A stretch of 64,000 nt of DNA from Peribacillus huizhouensis. Lineage in GTDB: Bacteria; Bacillota; Bacilli; Bacillales; DSM-1321. Shown here one piece after another: positions 7,723-16,707 of this stretch. Position 1 is the stretch's first letter, and each line of letters opens with the position of its first letter. Location: the NCBI RefSeq assembly GCF_014138605.1, contig NZ_JACJHX010000003.1, forward strand, positions 124,001 to 188,000, given 5' to 3'. The translations under genes were made by a program, and so were the position numbers. Under the pieces are notes generated by a model. It did not search any database, had not been told where the DNA came from, and saw only the letters and a program-made list of their open reading frames with translations.

Positions 7723-8868
7723 TTGAAAAAATTTTGGATAGTAGCATTTACATCAATGCTGGTTATTGGAGGTTATATCGGGAATGAAGCGAACGCTTCC
7801 AAAAATACAAAATCCGTAGAAAGAATTACTTGGGAACATGCAGGAGAGCTAGAGGCACAAAAGGGATTTGAAAAGAATATAGGTACGGCAGGAGTGTTAT
7901 CGGGATCTTATCAAAATTATTTAATAGTTGGAGGAGGGGCAAATTTTCCTTATGAAACAGTATTAAATGGCGGTGCAAAGAAACATTACTCAGATATATA
8001 TGTACTAAAAAAAGACAAAAATAAATTAACAATGGTAGAACATACTAATCTTGATCATGAGATAGGTTATGGATCTTCAATCACTACAAATAAAGGAGTT
8101 TATTATATTGGAGGAAGTCCTGAAAAAGAATATGCAGATGATATCACGTTGCTAACTATTGATCAAAATAAAAAATTGAAAACTAAAAAAATAGGAGATC
8201 TACCATTTACGATAAGTGATGGTATAGCAGTTGAGAAAGATGGAAAATTGTATATTGGACTTGGTAAGCAAAACGGAAATGATAGCAATAAATTATATGA
8301 ATATGATATAAAAACTTCTAAAACTAGAGAATTAGCGTCCATACCAGGAGAAAGTGTTAGAAATCAAAGTGTAGCTCAATTATTAAATGGAAATCTATAT
8401 GTATTTAGTGGTGGCGGGTCGATCGCTTATACTGATGGGTATAAATATAATATCGAAAAAAATACTTGGTCAAAAGTTTCTTCGGTAAAAGTAGATGATA
8501 AAGAAATATCTTTACTAGGAGCAAATTCAGTAAAATTAAATAATGATGAAATGATGGTAATTGGAGGATTTAATAAAGAAGTATATGATCATGCAGTGAA
8601 AAATTTAAATACATTAAAAGGGGAAGAATTATTAGCTTTTAGAACTAAATACTTTAATGCTGATCCTTATGAGTTTAATTGGAATAAAGATATTTTAATA
8701 TATAATGCAAAAAATGATGATTGGAGATCTGTAGGAAAAGTTCCATTTGATGCACCATGTGGTGAAGGCTTAGTATTAATGGATAAAAATATCTATTCAA
8801 TAAATGGAGAAATAAAACCTGGGGTAAGGACTAATGTAATTTATTCAGGAACAATACTCTACAATTAA
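7723..8868 (+). CDS. nanM: Secreted N-acetylneuraminate epimerase (mutarotase), Kelch propeller
   Basis: The 381-residue product starts at TTG after GAGGAGGAAAT and has a signal peptide (about residues 1-25, ending ANA). The rest is a six-bladed Kelch-type propeller with repeated GGG/GG turns, and the C-terminal APCGEGLVLMDKN and GEIKPGVRT segments are diagnostic of the NanM/YjhT family, which converts alpha-sialic acid released by sialidases to the beta anomer. It sits 69 bases behind the RpiR gene and acts on the product of the sialidase. Codons are extremely A/T-rich (AAA, AAT, ATA, TTA dominate) compared with neighbouring genes, suggesting later acquisition, perhaps from a very AT-rich donor. 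Confidence 0.88.
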   Translation: MKKFWIVAFTSMLVIGGYIGNEANASKNTKSVERITWEHAGELEAQKGFEKNIGTAGVLSGSYQNYLIVGGGANFPYETVLNGGAKKHYSDIYVLKKDKNKLTMVEHTNLDHEIGYGSSITTNKGVYYIGGSPEKEYADDITLLTIDQNKKLKTKKIGDLPFTISDGIAVEKDGKLYIGLGKQNGNDSNKLYEYDIKTSKTRELASIPGESVRNQSVAQLLNGNLYVFSGGGSIAYTDGYKYNIEKNTWSKVSSVKVDDKEISLLGANSVKLNNDEMMVIGGFNKEVYDHAVKNLNTLKGEELLAFRTKYFNADPYEFNWNKDILIYNAKNDDWRSVGKVPFDAPCGEGLVLMDKNIYSINGEIKPGVRTNVIYSGTILYN

Positions 8869-8875
8869 CCATATT

Positions 8876-8912
8876 GAAGGAAGTTAAGCTTAAAGCTTAG
8901 CTTTCTTTGCAT
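8876..8912 (+). terminator. Terminator after nanM
   Basis: AAGTTAAGCT and AGCTTAGCTT form a near-perfect stem just after the stop, followed by TCTTTGCATTT. Confidence 0.65.
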
Positions 8913-9066
8913 TTAACTTAGATAGATGTTTGATATATTTAGAAACAGCTGCTTTGAGCGGGGGCAGGGAAGTTAAACAAAGAATAGAGAAGCATATGTT
9001 AATAAAAACCAATATGTCTAAATAAAGGAATTATAGATAAAGTAAAGGGGAATATTTATGAGTTAG

Positions 9067-9274
9067 ATGATAGGGAAAAAAAGTGTCGCAGTTTTATTTG
9101 CTATAGTTCTCGGCATTTATTTACTATTATGCTCCTGATACGGCTTTTTTAATTAAGTGTTTAGTAGGTGTATTAGCTGTTAATGGATTGTTATTATTTT
9201 CCATTATCATCTTGAAAATGAAGAGGAAAAATGACTTAAAGAATAGTGCTTATGGTGAGAATCCTTATTTTTAA
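9067..9274 (+). pseudogene. Frameshifted small two-helix membrane protein
   Basis: An ATG frame gives MIGKKSVAVLFAIVLGIYLL and hits a TGA at 9137-9139; the next frame continues YYAPDTAFLIKCLVG, LAVNGLLLFSIIILK, then KRKNDLKNSAYGENPYF and a stop at 9272-9274. Joined, the two frames make one protein of about 68 residues with two membrane helices and a charged tail. I do not recognise the family. One indel near 9125-9137 explains the break, unless the sequence itself has an error there. Confidence 0.5.
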
Positions 9275-9298
9275 CAGCCTAGCCGATCTTCCATAAAA

Positions 9299-9328
9299 GG
9301 ACGCATTTTTCTAATAAGGAATGCGTCT
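9299..9328. terminator. Inverted repeat, possible terminator
   Basis: GACGCAT and ATGCGTC form a stem 25 bases after the frameshifted membrane-protein remnant. No strong T-run follows, so it may be only a hairpin repeat. Confidence 0.4.
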
Positions 9329-9448
9329 AGTTTCAAATCTAACAGAGGATTTTTATACTCTTGCTACGATTTACCTATAATAGCAGCTATTCATCGACAA
9401 TAGAGTTGTTTCATTTTCAATATAAAATTTTTTCTATACCTAAAATAT

Positions 9449-9518
9449 AACGTTAAAGTCGTTTAAATCTAAAGGTTATTCAACAATCGCGCCCTATTCT
9501 TAATAGGCTTATTTTAGC
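9449..9518 (+). repeat. Hairpin repeat with GCGCCC core, copy 1
   Basis: TTAAAGTCGTTTAAATCTAA followed by TTATTCAACAAT, the core CGCGCCC and TATTCTTAATA. It matches 18326-18392 over about 60 bases (AATAAAGTCGTTTAAATCTA and TTGCGCCCTATTGTTGAAG). Degenerate relatives are near 715-740, 10757-10785, 11870-11900, 21400-21440, 24300 and 26545-26605. Confidence 0.65.
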
Positions 9519-9708
9519 TGGTTTTGTATATTCTGCATTCTTAACATATATGTAGGGATATCGGAAATTTAGATCAAGATGCTCCCCCTTGGCGATACCC
9601 CCAATTAAAAATAGAAAGATTTTTTTTTGTTTAAATACACATTAAAACGAAGCCCGAATACACTAGGTAATAAAACAAGTGATACTTAAGCTTGGAATGA
9701 GGGATAGT

Positions 9709-10578
9709 ATGATACAACTATCGGGGATGCAATCTCAACAAAGTGGCATGTGGCCGTCTGGTAGTATGGAAAGTGTAATCATTCAACAAATGCATGAAAC
9801 TCCGGTTGTTTATTCGTATCAATCCATCGATGAATTATCGTTTGAACTCAAGTTACGAAAAAACATCATAGTAAGTGCAAGAGCCATGAATGAAGGTTAT
9901 GCTGAGTTTGAAATCTTTGCCAATTCTCGTTGTAATCCCCAATACTGGCATTTGACAAATGCTGGTGGATTCCAGCTGAGGCATGATGTAATACCATCTG
10001 ATGCGATTCAAGACATTTACAAGAACAGTTCACTATATGCGTTTGAATGTGCCACGGCAATAGTGGTTATCTATTACCATGCCGTTCTAAATAGTATGGA
10101 TGAACATGTATTTAATCAATTATTCCAAAACCTCTATTTATACAGCTGGCACGAAGATCCTGATCTCGGTATACAATCCATTCATACGGATCATTTCTTA
10201 CCTGGAGATGTTGTTTATTTTAATAATCCAGACTTTGATCCAGAAACTTCTTGGTGGAGAGGAGAAAATGCTGTTGTTCTCGGAGATGGTACATATTTTG
10301 GACATGGACTAGGAATAGGGACGGCGGAACAAATGATTCATGCTCTGAATAAAACAAGAAAGCCAGAGAGTAATCAATCAGCCTATCTGATAAATGTAGT
10401 CATAAGACCGTCTTTTAAACATTTGGCGAAATTTTCGATGCTGCCACGAGGTGATACGGCTTATAAAATTCAACATGTCGTAATACACCATAACGAAAGT
10501 TCGATTTCATATGATCGATATCTATTCTATTTAAATAATGTGTACAATCAGATGACCTATCTAAACCCATTCCCATGA
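9709..10578 (+). CDS. tgl: Protein-glutamine gamma-glutamyltransferase (spore coat transglutaminase)
   Basis: Tgl cross-links coat proteins of the endospore through glutamine-lysine bonds. The catalytic Cys114 sits in YAFECATAIVVIYYHA, and the FLPGDVVYFNNPDFDP, WRGENAVVLGD and YFGHGLGI segments match the Bacillus Tgl family. I choose ATG 9709 (289 residues) because GAGGG lies 5 bases ahead; the frame is open to a GTG at 9679. The extra N-terminal stretch SGMQSQQSGMWPSGSMES is longer than in B. subtilis Tgl. The stop codon lies inside the loop of a perfect terminator hairpin. Expression late in sporulation under a mother-cell sigma factor is known for the family; I cannot assign the promoter. 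Confidence 0.92.
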   Translation: MIQLSGMQSQQSGMWPSGSMESVIIQQMHETPVVYSYQSIDELSFELKLRKNIIVSARAMNEGYAEFEIFANSRCNPQYWHLTNAGGFQLRHDVIPSDAIQDIYKNSSLYAFECATAIVVIYYHAVLNSMDEHVFNQLFQNLYLYSWHEDPDLGIQSIHTDHFLPGDVVYFNNPDFDPETSWWRGENAVVLGDGTYFGHGLGIGTAEQMIHALNKTRKPESNQSAYLINVVIRPSFKHLAKFSMLPRGDTAYKIQHVVIHHNESSISYDRYLFYLNNVYNQMTYLNPFP

Positions 10579-10600
10579 TGAGAATGGGTTTAGTAGTTTT
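10561..10600 (+). terminator. Terminator overlapping the tgl stop codon
   Basis: CTAAACCCATTC (10561-10572) and GAATGGGTTTAG (10582-10593) form a perfect 12-base stem; the tgl TGA at 10576-10578 is in the loop. The following 300 bases hold only a degenerate GCGCCC hairpin repeat near 10757-10785 and no gene. Confidence 0.85.
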
Positions 10601-10898
10601 AAAATTAAAGCATTAATAAAAATTTTTATGATCGAATTAGTGGGTTGATTAGCCATTCTCGTCGCTCCCTATCTTTAGAATCAAATTCAATAGAATTTGG
10701 GTTCCGTTACTCCATTAACTGGCTCTTTTCATGGAGAAAAAAGCTTTCCATATTTCAGAGCGCCCTGTTTTGGAATAACTAAAACATGATGAGAACTTTT
10801 AAGACAAATTAAATCTTCTTTCACTAAATCTCCCGTTAATATAAGTAAAATGTTTTACAAACGTATTTTAGTAATAATATTATTTATGAATAAGAAAC

Positions 10899-11108
10899 TT
10901 ATATAAATTTGCTTGGGTCAATAAATATCCTAACAATAGGTCCAATATTTAACACAAAAGTTGAAAAGCCTCCGACTAGAAAACCTATATATGACTTCAT
11001 TTTATTTTTTCGATGAATGATTAAAGGGAGCAAGTAAAACCATTGGTAAAAACCAATGAAGACTCTGCTAATTGTAAAATCACCATCATCAATTATTTGA
11101 ATTAGCAT
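10899..11108 (-). CDS. Possible small membrane protein
   Basis: About 69 residues with two hydrophobic segments separated by a basic loop (FYQWFYLLPLIIHRKNKMKS, then YIGFLVGGFSTFVLN). The arrangement resembles the C-terminal half of small two-to-three helix membrane proteins of Bacillus. The ATG at 11108 is chosen as the better of two; no clear ribosome site is visible, so this may be a truncated gene. Function unknown. Confidence 0.4.
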   Translation of the reverse strand: MLIQIIDDGDFTISRVFIGFYQWFYLLPLIIHRKNKMKSYIGFLVGGFSTFVLNIGPIVRIFIDPSKFI

Positions 11109-11125
11109 TAGTATATGGCTGCACA

Positions 11126-11160
11126 ACGAAAAAAGAGGCCGTCCAATTTTGGACAGCCCC
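11126..11160 (-). terminator. Terminator-like hairpin downstream of the CoxG-like gene
   Basis: On the minus strand GGCTGTCCAAAATTGGACGGCC is followed by TCTTTTTTCG, a short stem with T-run about 110 bases after the stop at 11271. Confidence 0.55.
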
Positions 11161-11270
11161 CTTTCCGCTAATTATAAAATTTCTAGTAAAACTCTCTATC
11201 ATTACATTGGTTACCATCTTTGCTACAGAGAAGGTATCTCCAAAATGAAGCGACTTTCAATCTTTGAAAA

Positions 11271-11711
11271 CTATGAGAATACTGCAATTTTACGTGCGAT
11301 AGATTCTGTTAAACGAGATGCTACTTTTGGAACAGCCCATTTAATGATTGGTGTTAACACCGCACCCGATAATCCGCCTGCATGGACTTCCACGGTACAA
11401 GTCATTGTTGTTTTACCATTAACCTCTTCTGCAGTAAAATGACCGCTTCCTGTAAAATTATCTGATAAACCTTTTAGTTCAAACTTAATATTTGAAGGTT
11501 CATTCCATTCGGTAATATCTACCTGCGCTTGTATCGTTTTTTTAATACCTTTCACACTACCTTCGAATGTCCAAATAGATTGATTGTCATTTATGATTTC
11601 ATGTTCTTTATAGGCAGGTACTGTTATTGCCCATTTTTCAAGATCACTGACATAATCCCAAACTGCTTGTACATCTGTTGGAATTTCTACTGTATGTGTT
11701 CCCGTTGCCAT
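11271..11711 (-). CDS. SRPBCC family protein, CoxG-like
   Basis: The 146-residue product starts MATGTHTVEIPTDVQAVWDY and includes the typical CoxG segments TVPAYKEHEII, FELKGLSDNFTGSG and the C-terminal GGLSGAVLTPIIKWAVPKVA. CoxG-like proteins are single-domain lipid or ligand binding proteins, best known as carbon-monoxide dehydrogenase accessory subunits, but most members, as here with no cox genes nearby, have unknown roles. The start at 11711 is preferred because GTGGGGA lies 6 bases ahead; six more codons are open upstream. It stands alone on the minus strand. Confidence 0.8.
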   Translation of the reverse strand: MATGTHTVEIPTDVQAVWDYVSDLEKWAITVPAYKEHEIINDNQSIWTFEGSVKGIKKTIQAQVDITEWNEPSNIKFELKGLSDNFTGSGHFTAEEVNGKTTMTCTVEVHAGGLSGAVLTPIIKWAVPKVASRLTESIARKIAVFS

Positions 11712-12007
11712 TATGATCCCCACTTCCACTACGTATGAATTGTAAATTTATATTTCTATAAAATAATTATTACATAAAAAGCATAAATTTACATCACTAA
11801 TTTTACTTAGCTTTCCTTCTTCCAATAACCTGATTATTTGAAGAACCAAAATCTTCAGAGCGCAACTTCTACTCTAGAATAGCGCCCGATAACTGAATAA
11901 CGGTTAGCTTCTATTAGCTGATTTGTGGAATTCCAAAGGGGTTTCTATTGGCGGTTTAGTTCAGCTAATTATTTTTCTGGTACTATAACGCTGTGTTGAA
12001 CTCCTTG

Positions 12008-12505
12008 TTATTCTTTTCCCCTAAACTCTAAAATATTTAAACCCTTGGATGCTTCTGGCGCTTCAAAAAATTTAGTAACATGAATAAACGTCGCTTCTGT
12101 GTCAAAAGCTGCTCTTTCGGGTTGTTCGTTACGCCTTTGTGCAATTTGAAGTAAGCATTGCTCGTTATTTAAATTAAGGAAAATTAGTTGATGGTTTGCA
12201 TTGACCTCTGACGCTATATCCAAAAACCACTTTCGCTGTTTTTGAGTGTTACCTGGAAAATCCATCACTACATCTGTACCAACACTTAATATGTTTTGGA
12301 CATGCTTTTTCACCATCGGCTTGAGCTGCGCTGAAAATTTTAGATAGTCCTCAAATGATGTGATCTGATTGGGATAAAGAGATGAAAGCCATTCATCCTC
12401 AGATAACAGTACCGCATGTTTTTCTATAGCCAATTGTTTTGATTTAGTTGATTTTCCTGCTCCCATTTTTCCACAGAAAAAGTATAGAGTCCCCAATTGT
12501 TTCAT
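12008..12505 (-). CDS. P-loop kinase-like ATPase (AAA_33 / zeta-type fold)
   Basis: A 165-residue single-domain nucleotide-binding protein. The Walker A is FFCGKMGAGKSTKSKQLA near the N-terminus; a basic lid-like segment (AQRRNEQPERAAFDTEATF) lies near the C-terminus, as in small-molecule or zeta-toxin-like kinases and the AAA_33 group. CGGAGGAATAAAAAT precedes the ATG. No antitoxin gene is adjacent, so a toxin role is not supported. Substrate unknown. The 296 bases between it and the CoxG-like gene contain a degenerate GCGCCC repeat only. Confidence 0.75.
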   Translation of the reverse strand: MKQLGTLYFFCGKMGAGKSTKSKQLAIEKHAVLLSEDEWLSSLYPNQITSFEDYLKFSAQLKPMVKKHVQNILSVGTDVVMDFPGNTQKQRKWFLDIASEVNANHQLIFLNLNNEQCLLQIAQRRNEQPERAAFDTEATFIHVTKFFEAPEASKGLNILEFRGKE

Positions 12506-12672
12506 ATTTTTATTCCTCCGGGCTCATTTTATTGGTTGTTGCCCCACCTTGTAAAACTATAATTTACAACCTAGGTTATTAGTAATAGTACTGTCTTTTT
12601 TAAGTATGATTATTCAGTTTCAAATATTCAATTAAAACCATTTTGATCAATCTTTTTAACTATACTAAAAAA

Positions 12673-12703
12673 ATTGGCGTACATAGTGTTCAACATGTAC
12701 GCC
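12673..12703. terminator. Inverted repeat, likely terminator
   Basis: GGCGTACAT and ATGTACGCC pair perfectly around a 10-base loop and are followed by TTTTGGG. It lies between two minus-strand reading frames and could serve the 12762-13022 frame. Confidence 0.6.
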
Positions 12704-12761
12704 TTTTGGGTGAAAATTCAACATCTTTTACACATTAAACAGACCAAATTAATTATGTCCA

Positions 12762-13022
12762 TCACGTATAATATATGAGCGTTAGCGGTTCCTTTACTTT
12801 GAAGAAGGGTCGTGTAACCTTGATAGGTGTTGGAGCTGAGGTAACCTGCTCCCTATCCAGGAGAAACACGATCCTGTAAGGTTCAAAGTCAAGGGCATAA
12901 TTATACATATCTAATATGTAAGAGTCCTTTAAAATCAATGAATTTTCACCTTTAGTCTTGATAAAAACTTTTTTCCAAATGGATTCTTTTTGGTTCTCAC
13001 TAAATAAGGATTTGCAAAACAT
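12762..13022 (-). CDS. Hypothetical small protein or remnant
   Basis: An 86-codon frame with ordinary composition (for example DSYILDMYNYALDFEPYRIV). There is no convincing ribosome site before the ATG and I know no relative, so it may be the truncated end of a longer gene. A hairpin terminator lies about 60 bases downstream, which mildly supports expression. Confidence 0.3.
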   Translation of the reverse strand: MFCKSLFSENQKESIWKKVFIKTKGENSLILKDSYILDMYNYALDFEPYRIVFLLDREQVTSAPTPIKVTRPFFKVKEPLTLIYYT

Positions 13023-13133
13023 TTCTGATCAAACTTTATTCCAAACCAACAAAATAATCAAAAAAGTAGTATTGACACTATTGTTGTTTTTTCTGATAAA
13101 GTCTTAACGGTTTATCGACAAAATACTCCAATA

Positions 13134-13739
13134 TTATAAATACAGTCCTGTCGTGTAGACAGACGTAATTGTTTTTGCGACATCTTCTACAGAAGCATGG
13201 TGTTCGTTCCGGACAATTTCCCATAGGTACATTTCGTTCGTAAAAAACCAGCCTCTTCCGACAATTTTATGATTTAATTCGGCTCTGGCCAGACCATTTT
13301 GTTGGGCAAAGGAAATATCCTTTGAAATTCGTTGAATAAATTTTTCCCGAATCGCTTTCCATTTATCTGAAATGAAAGAAGAAACCCCAATTGCCTGTTC
13401 AAAGACTTGCATCATAGCTCGTTCGGCTTCTGCCATTGTTAAAAAAGCATGTGCCTGTTTATAAATAATTTCTTCTGCTTCTTGTTTTGATTTTGGCAGG
13501 AAGGAGATTTCAGCAATTTCATAAAATCGCTCCATGACATCCTCCATTAATACAATTAAAAGATCTTCTTTTCCTTCAAAATGGACATAAGCTGTTCCAT
13601 ATCCGATGTTCGCTTTTTTAATCATTTGTGAGATCGTTGCTTTTTGAAAGCCTTCTTGAAGAAAAACTTCCTTTGCTGCTTCTAATAATTTTTGCCGTGT
13701 CAATATCGAACGTAAATGTCGTTTATCCTCTATAGTCAT
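13134..13739 (-). CDS. TetR/AcrR family regulator, probable repressor of kynU
   Basis: The 201-residue protein has the N-terminal TetR helix-turn-helix (LLEAAKEVFLQEGFQKATIS, then IGYGTAYVHFEGKEDLL) and a divergent ligand-binding C-domain. The ATG at 13739 has GGAGGAATAAAC ahead; 47 further upstream codons are open but cross the operator region and are not used. It is divergent from kynureninase, and the 189-base gap holds two related palindromes overlapping promoter elements (13834-13846, 13867-13879), the expected pattern for a local, autoregulated repressor. The inducer (kynurenine or anthranilate) is only a guess. Confidence 0.85.
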   Translation of the reverse strand: MTIEDKRHLRSILTRQKLLEAAKEVFLQEGFQKATISQMIKKANIGYGTAYVHFEGKEDLLIVLMEDVMERFYEIAEISFLPKSKQEAEEIIYKQAHAFLTMAEAERAMMQVFEQAIGVSSFISDKWKAIREKFIQRISKDISFAQQNGLARAELNHKIVGRGWFFTNEMYLWEIVRNEHHASVEDVAKTITSVYTTGLYL

Positions 13740-13832
13740 GTTTATTCCTCCACTACTCATTATCTCTAGGATATATGGATTATTTATAAAATGGAAGGGG
13801 TGTACTAGTAATAATTCTTTGAGAAAATAATA

Positions 13833-13902
13833 TTGACACAACGTCATATTCCGTAGATAATAATATTGACACGATGTCATATATAAAATGAAAGCGCTTC
13901 AA
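13833..13902 (+). promoter_or_regulatory. kynU promoter with duplicated operator and a near-cre site
   Basis: TTGACA at 13833-13838 is 17 bases from GATAAT at 13856-13861. Two copies of ATATTGACAC-(A/G)(A/T)(C/T)GTCATAT contain palindromes TGACACAACGTCA (13834-13846) and TGACACGATGTCA (13867-13879), 33 bases apart, the second perfect. TGAAAGCGCTTCAA at 13889-13902 fits the cre consensus with one mismatch. Operator use by the TetR protein is inferred. Confidence 0.65.
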
Positions 13903-13927
13903 AATGACTGTAAAGGGGAGAATCATA

Positions 13928-15214
13928 GTGATTTTAAATAACTTTCAAACAACTTTAGAATACGCGAAAGAATTGGATAAGGAAGATTCTCTTAAGGATT
14001 TTCGAGAAGAGTTTTATCTAAAGCCAGGATCGATTTATATGGATGGGAACTCCTTGGGCCTTCTTTCGAAAAGAGCGGAAAGAACTCTCTTAGAATCTTT
14101 AGAGGATTGGAAAGAACATGGGATTGATGGCTGGACGCAGGGGAACCATCCATGGTTCTTTATGGCGGAGGAATTAGGCAAGAAGCTTTCGACGTTAGTC
14201 GGTGGCTCTGCTGAAGAAGTGATTGTAACGGGTTCGACAACCGTTAATCTACATCAGCTTGTATCAACGTTTTATACGCCAGATGGCATCCGTACAAAAA
14301 TTTTAGCCGATGAACTAACGTTTCCATCAGATATATATGCCCTGCAAAGTGAGCTAAGGATCCATGGATATGATCAGGATCAGCATCTTATTCGTGTAAA
14401 AAGCCGCGATGGCCGCTTCTTGGAAGAGGATGATATCATCGAAGCAATGACCGATGACGTTGCCTTAATCGTCTTGCCAACGGTCCTTTATCGCAGCGGA
14501 CAAATTTTAGACATCAAACGATTAACCGAAGCAGCACATAATAAAGGGATTTTAATCGGGTTTGACGCATGCCACTCGGCTGGTTCGATTCCACATTATT
14601 TCAGTGATTGGGACGTTGATTTTGCATTTTGGTGCAATTATAAACATTTAAACGGCGGACCTGGCGGTGTTGGAGGATTATTTGTCAACAAAAGGCATTT
14701 TGGAAAGATGCCTGGACTTGCTGGATGGTTTAGTTCTGCTAAAGAAAAGCAATTCGATATGGAGCATACATTAACACCTGCGCAATCAGCGGGAGCCTTC
14801 CAAATTGGAACACCTCATGTGTTAAGTGTTGCCCCATTGATTGGGTCGTTAGAAATTTTCACAGAAGCAGGGATTGAAAATATTCGTCAGAAATCATTGA
14901 AAATCAATCAATATTTAATAAATTTAATTGATACTGAACTGGCAGATATGGGATTTTTCATTGGTACACCAAGAGAAGATGCACGCCGTGGCGGACATGT
15001 AAGTCTCGAACATAACGAAGCAGCACGAATCTGTAAGTCATTAAAGGAAAACGGAATCATTCCAGATTTCCGCGCACCTAACATCATTCGCCTTGCACCA
15101 GTAGCCCTATACACTTCTTATGAAGAAGTTTGGAAAGTCGTTCAAATCCTTAAAACCATCATGACGGAAAAGCAGTATGAGAGATTTAAAAATGAACGGG
15201 AAGTAGTCGCTTAA
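13928..15214 (+). CDS. kynU: Kynureninase
   Basis: A 428-residue PLP enzyme of fold type I that cleaves L-kynurenine to anthranilate and L-alanine. The N-terminal [12 protein letters not shown], the [14 protein letters not shown] segment and the PLP-lysine motif [14 protein letters not shown] (Lys239) are characteristic. The GTG at 13928 is the start: AAGGGGAG lies 7 bases ahead and the length then equals the family norm; the ATG at 13904 has no ribosome site. No tryptophan dioxygenase or kynurenine formamidase is in the window, so kynurenine may be taken up. The next genes are an amino-acid permease and alanine dehydrogenase. Confidence 0.93.
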   Translation: MILNNFQTTLEYAKELDKEDSLKDFREEFYLKPGSIYMDGNSLGLLSKRAERTLLESLEDWKEHGIDGWTQGNHPWFFMAEELGKKLSTLVGGSAEEVIVTGSTTVNLHQLVSTFYTPDGIRTKILADELTFPSDIYALQSELRIHGYDQDQHLIRVKSRDGRFLEEDDIIEAMTDDVALIVLPTVLYRSGQILDIKRLTEAAHNKGILIGFDACHSAGSIPHYFSDWDVDFAFWCNYKHLNGGPGGVGGLFVNKRHFGKMPGLAGWFSSAKEKQFDMEHTLTPAQSAGAFQIGTPHVLSVAPLIGSLEIFTEAGIENIRQKSLKINQYLINLIDTELADMGFFIGTPREDARRGGHVSLEHNEAARICKSLKENGIIPDFRAPNIIRLAPVALYTSYEEVWKVVQILKTIMTEKQYERFKNEREVVA

Positions 15215-15312
15215 CGGGTACCGCTAGCGGTGCCTGTCACCGCTCGTAGACACTGTCCGTTGCTAAATGAAATACGGACAAAGCCTCATGGTTAAAGAAG
15301 GGGATGAAATAG
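15214..15312 (+). other. kynU-permease spacer with hairpin
   Basis: GGTACCGCTAGCGGTGCC forms a compact stem just after the kynU stop without a T-run; it may stabilise or attenuate the transcript between kynU and the permease. Confidence 0.35.
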
Positions 15313-16701
15313 ATGAAGAATACAAGCAGCGATGAGGGGTTAAAACGAGAATTATCAACTAGTCAGCTTTCGATGATCGCGATGGGGATGGCGATTGGGA
15401 CAGGGTTATTCCTTGGAAGTGGACTAGCCATTAGTACGGCAGGACCTAGTGTATTGATTAGTTATACGATCGGTGCATTTATCGTTATATTACTAATGGG
15501 ATGTTTGGCAGAAATGACGGTTGCCTATCCAACTTCGGGATCTTTTGGAACGATTGCTGATAAATATCTTCATCCAATGGTAGGCTTTCTTGTCCGGTAC
15601 TCCTATTGGATTGCTCAAGTTCTTGCGATTGGGGTTGAAATTAGTGCAATCGCCATCTATATGAAATACTGGTTTCCGGAAGTCCCTGGGATTGTTTGGA
15701 TCATCGTATTTGCAGCAGTCCTTATCTATGTAAACGCTACCAGTGTAAATGCCTTTGCAACTTTTGAGTATTGGTTCTCGATGATCAAGGTTAGTGCGAT
15801 TGTCGCTTTTATTCTTCTTGGCGCGTATGTTTTATTTGGAACTTCTGGTCATGAGAATGTTGGGGCTCAGAACCTCGTCGATCATGGAGGCTTCATGCCG
15901 TTTGGTGTCAAAGGCATGTGGATTGCCGTCTTTATTTCTCTTTTCAGCTTTTTAGGTACGGAATTGGTCGCCGTTACGGCCGGTGAAGCAAAAGATCCGG
16001 ATGTCGCTGTACCGAAAGCATTGAAAGCAACGGTATTTCGTTTGAGTGGTTTCTATGTGTTGACGATGGCGATTATGTTGATGATTGTCCCATGGCAATC
16101 GGCAGGAATTGAAGAAAGTCCGTTTGTAAAAGTAATGGAAATCTTAAATATCCCTGGTGCCTCTGGGGTGATGAATTTTATCGTTTTAACAGCTGCTTTA
16201 TCATCCATGAACGGACAGCTCTATGCTTCATCCCGAACGATGTATTCATTATCAAGCGAAAAGTTTGCACCAGCCATTCTAGGTAAACTGAATAAAAAAG
16301 GTGTTCCAACAATGGCTCTTGCCGTTTCAACGATTGGGATTGTGATTGCTACACTTGTGAATGCGCTGTTTCCTGGATCATCCTATGCCTTCATGATGGG
16401 GATTTCCATGTTTGGTTCACTTTTTACCTGGTTAGTTATCTTTGTTTCTCATTTATCTTTCCGGAAAAGGTGGGAGAAAATGGGCGGCCGCAAATTACCG
16501 GTCAGAATGATTGGTTTTCCTTATTTGACGATATTGGGAGGACTACTCCTGCTCAGTTTAATGATCACAGCCTGGTTTACTGATTTCAAAATTATGCTTC
16601 AGTTTGGTATCCCTTGGCTGCTTTTCTTATCTATTGCTTATTTTGTTATGAAAAAAAAGACTCAGAAATCTGATGTTTTGCAGGATAAAAAGACTGTTTA
16701 A
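15313..16701 (+). CDS. Amino-acid permease (APC superfamily, AAT family)
   Basis: A 462-residue integral membrane protein with 12 predicted helices. The first helix motif MGMAIGTGLFLGSGLAI and the GTELVAVTAGEAKDPD segment are typical of the AAT amino acid:proton symporters. GAAGGGGATGAAAT precedes the ATG. It lies 98 bases behind kynU and ahead of ald, so kynurenine, tryptophan or alanine are the obvious candidate substrates; sequence alone does not decide. The C-terminal tail is basic and cytoplasmic. Confidence 0.88.
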   Translation: MKNTSSDEGLKRELSTSQLSMIAMGMAIGTGLFLGSGLAISTAGPSVLISYTIGAFIVILLMGCLAEMTVAYPTSGSFGTIADKYLHPMVGFLVRYSYWIAQVLAIGVEISAIAIYMKYWFPEVPGIVWIIVFAAVLIYVNATSVNAFATFEYWFSMIKVSAIVAFILLGAYVLFGTSGHENVGAQNLVDHGGFMPFGVKGMWIAVFISLFSFLGTELVAVTAGEAKDPDVAVPKALKATVFRLSGFYVLTMAIMLMIVPWQSAGIEESPFVKVMEILNIPGASGVMNFIVLTAALSSMNGQLYASSRTMYSLSSEKFAPAILGKLNKKGVPTMALAVSTIGIVIATLVNALFPGSSYAFMMGISMFGSLFTWLVIFVSHLSFRKRWEKMGGRKLPVRMIGFPYLTILGGLLLLSLMITAWFTDFKIMLQFGIPWLLFLSIAYFVMKKKTQKSDVLQDKKTV

Positions 16702-16707
16702 TTTAAT

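Noticed and set aside
12008..12505. Zeta-toxin/antitoxin interpretation of the P-loop protein
   Set aside because: No adjacent antitoxin-sized gene is present and the protein is shorter than zeta toxins; a small-molecule kinase-like ATPase is the safer call.
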